From Candidatus Heimdallarchaeota archaeon (GTDB lineage: Archaea > Asgardarchaeota > Heimdallarchaeia > JABLTI01), in contig JAGMDP010000026.1 of assembly GCA_023128635.1 (NCBI GenBank), positions 1-5,765 of the forward strand: a stretch of DNA of 5,765 nucleotides, in the 5' to 3' direction. This document shows positions 4,873 to 5,765 of the stretch, piece by piece (position 1 is the first letter of the stretch; each line of letters opens with the position of its first letter). The notes under the pieces are model-generated. The model searched no databases. It worked only from the letters and a program-made list of their open reading frames with translations, and was not told the DNA's origin. A program made the translations under genes and the position numbers.

Positions 4873-4880
4873 TTTATAAA
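4873..4880. promoter_or_regulatory. palindromic TATA box between divergent membrane and acetyltransferase genes
   Basis: TTTATAAA is identical on both strands. Using the usual 26 bases from box centre to start, it would begin plus transcription near 4903, 43 bases before the acetyltransferase ATG at 4946, and minus transcription near 4851, 40 bases before the membrane protein ATG at 4811. Only the plus-strand use also explains why the GTG at 4889 is unlikely to be the start. Another minus-strand A/T stretch at about 4847-4855 is an alternative for the membrane gene. Confidence 0.45.
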
Positions 4881-4945
4881 TTTTTGTTGTGAATAACGAA
4901 ATCAATAATAAAAGAACATCCATTTGCATGCTAGGTTGGAAGAAA

Positions 4946-5500
4946 ATGTTTGAGGGTAAAAAAGTAAGATTACGATCATTTGAAATAAATGATCTAGAGA
5001 AGATCATGGAAGATTGGAATAAAATAAATTTAAGAAGAGAATTAGGTCCAGTAGTTCCACATTCTCGGAAAGAACGTGAGGAATGGATTAGAAGCACTTG
5101 GCAAGATAGAAAGACGGGGAGATCTTTTGCTTTTGCTATGGATGATATTAAAACAGGAGAATTTCTTGGACACTGTATACTTTCTAGTGTTCGGCCTATT
5201 AATAGAACTGCAAAAGTAAGCATTGCTATATACAAAGTTGAGAACAGAGGAAAGGGTTACGGGACAGATGCAATGAGAGTGCTTCTGCGATTCGGTTTTG
5301 ATTATCTCAATTTGCATCGTATAGGATTAAATGTATTTGAAACTAATCCTCAAGCAATTAGCGTTTATGAGAAGGTTGGTTTCACAAAAGTTGGTGTCAT
5401 GAGGCACACTGATTTTGTTGAAGGTCAATATGTAAATGATGTTGCTATGGATATCCTGGAAGATGAGTGGCGCGAATTAAAGAAAAAAGAAGAAAAATAA
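4946..5500 (+). CDS. GNAT family N-acetyltransferase, RimJ/RimL/SpeG-like
   Basis: The 184-residue protein is a single GNAT domain that would move an acetyl group from acetyl-CoA to an amine. It begins in the usual way for this branch (MFEGKKVRLRSFEINDLEKI). The acetyl-CoA pyrophosphate loop is RGKGYGTDA (101-109), matching (R/Q)xxGxG(T/S)xA. Motif B is LNLHRIGLNVFETNPQAISVYEKVGF (121-146), with N134 and Y141 at the conserved positions. The last part, VGVMRHTDFVEGQYVNDVAMDIL, is typical of RimJ/RimL, PaiA and SpeG relatives. The substrate may be a protein N-terminus, a polyamine or a small toxic amine, and sequence alone does not decide. The ATG at 4946 has AGGTTGG six bases ahead and lies properly downstream of the TATA box. 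A GTG at 4889 (19 more residues) and an ATG at 4928 are in frame but would lie before or near the expected transcription start and add non-GNAT sequence. Confidence 0.88.
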   Translation: MFEGKKVRLRSFEINDLEKIMEDWNKINLRRELGPVVPHSRKEREEWIRSTWQDRKTGRSFAFAMDDIKTGEFLGHCILSSVRPINRTAKVSIAIYKVENRGKGYGTDAMRVLLRFGFDYLNLHRIGLNVFETNPQAISVYEKVGFTKVGVMRHTDFVEGQYVNDVAMDILEDEWRELKKKEEK

Positions 5501-5576
5501 CTCATAAGCAAATTCAGAACCATTTAGTATATTCAGGGGAATCTAAAACTCGAGCATTTGTTGGGATGTGGTATAA

Positions 5577-5762
5577 CTAACCAAACTTCGTGCCAACAAT
5601 CTTGATGAATTTTTCAAGTTTATCATGAAGTCTAATGACTTGTTGAATTAGTCCTTCAATTTCAATTCTCTCCAAACCATCAATTGTTTGAGATTCATTG
5701 AAATCAGAAATCTTCTTGTTAAGTCGATCAAAAGCTTGCTGTAAATCTCTACTTTTCTTCAT
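5577..5762 (-). CDS. short coiled-coil protein of unknown function (may continue past right edge)
   Basis: This 61-residue, charged, almost fully helical protein has two hydrophobic heptad stretches. The first is about LQQAFDRLNKKISDF (7-21), and the second is about IEIEGLIQQVIRLHDKLEKFIKIV (33-56). A QTIDG turn (25-29) lies between them, so it could fold as a helical hairpin. There is no cysteine, membrane helix or catalytic motif. The ATG at 5762 lies three bases from the window edge and the codon before it (GAT) is open, so the real start may be upstream and the gene longer. It converges on the acetyltransferase gene with a 76-base gap (5501-5576) in which I see no hairpin or strong T run. 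I do not recognise the family. Confidence 0.6.
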   Translation of the reverse strand: MKKSRDLQQAFDRLNKKISDFNESQTIDGLERIEIEGLIQQVIRLHDKLEKFIKIVGTKFG

Positions 5763-5765
5763 ATC

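Noticed and set aside
4889..4945. N-terminal extension of the acetyltransferase from the GTG at 4889
   Set aside because: The TATA box at 4873-4880 predicts a transcript start near 4903, after this GTG, and the 19 extra residues do not resemble a GNAT N-terminus.
4846..5317. Minus-strand open frames within the acetyltransferase gene (4846-5235 and 5042-5317)
   Set aside because: They lie opposite a clearly recognisable GNAT domain and have the composition of antisense shadows.

Overview
The window looks like a compact, AT-rich archaeal chromosome or contig. Several starts are preceded by GGTGA-type ribosome binding sites, and two of them force TTG and GTG start codons. TATA-like boxes lie about 35-70 bases ahead of starts, genes end in T-rich tracts rather than GC hairpins, and small CxxC zinc-ribbon proteins are frequent. 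An Asgard-type archaeon is possible, but nothing here proves the lineage. No tRNA, rRNA, CRISPR array or insertion sequence was seen.

Left part (1-1741), all on the minus strand. The left edge cuts a bactofilin-like beta-solenoid protein whose visible 219 residues end in a very regular 17-residue repeat. Its 288-base upstream region holds a perfect-armed 15-base palindrome and a long imperfect hairpin just before the ribosome binding site. Upstream of that is a solitary beta-class DNA methyltransferase (TSPPYN, then DPFMGVGTT) with no nuclease beside it.

Middle part (1890-3640). A cysteine-rich protein of unknown function (+) faces a 52-residue zinc-ribbon gene (-), with only 3 bases between the two stop codons. 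The zinc-ribbon gene has no ribosome binding site of its own. It is preceded by an 11-codon leader ORF with a strong binding site and a TATA box, and the two overlap by ATGA, which suggests translational coupling. Further along are a two-helix membrane protein with a C-terminal zinc ribbon and a DUF302 protein, both on the minus strand.

Right part (3640-5765). A ThsB-like TIR protein (+) with an intact WxxxE glutamate converges, 2 bases apart, on a small multi-helix membrane protein (-) that resembles the RipA-type octameric membrane family. This pair is the best candidate for an unusual defence or signalling system. A RimJ/RimL/SpeG-like acetyltransferase (+) is transcribed away from the membrane gene, and a single palindromic TATTA-type box (TTTATAAA) sits between them, placed to serve both. 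A short coiled-coil protein (-) closes the window and may continue past the right edge.
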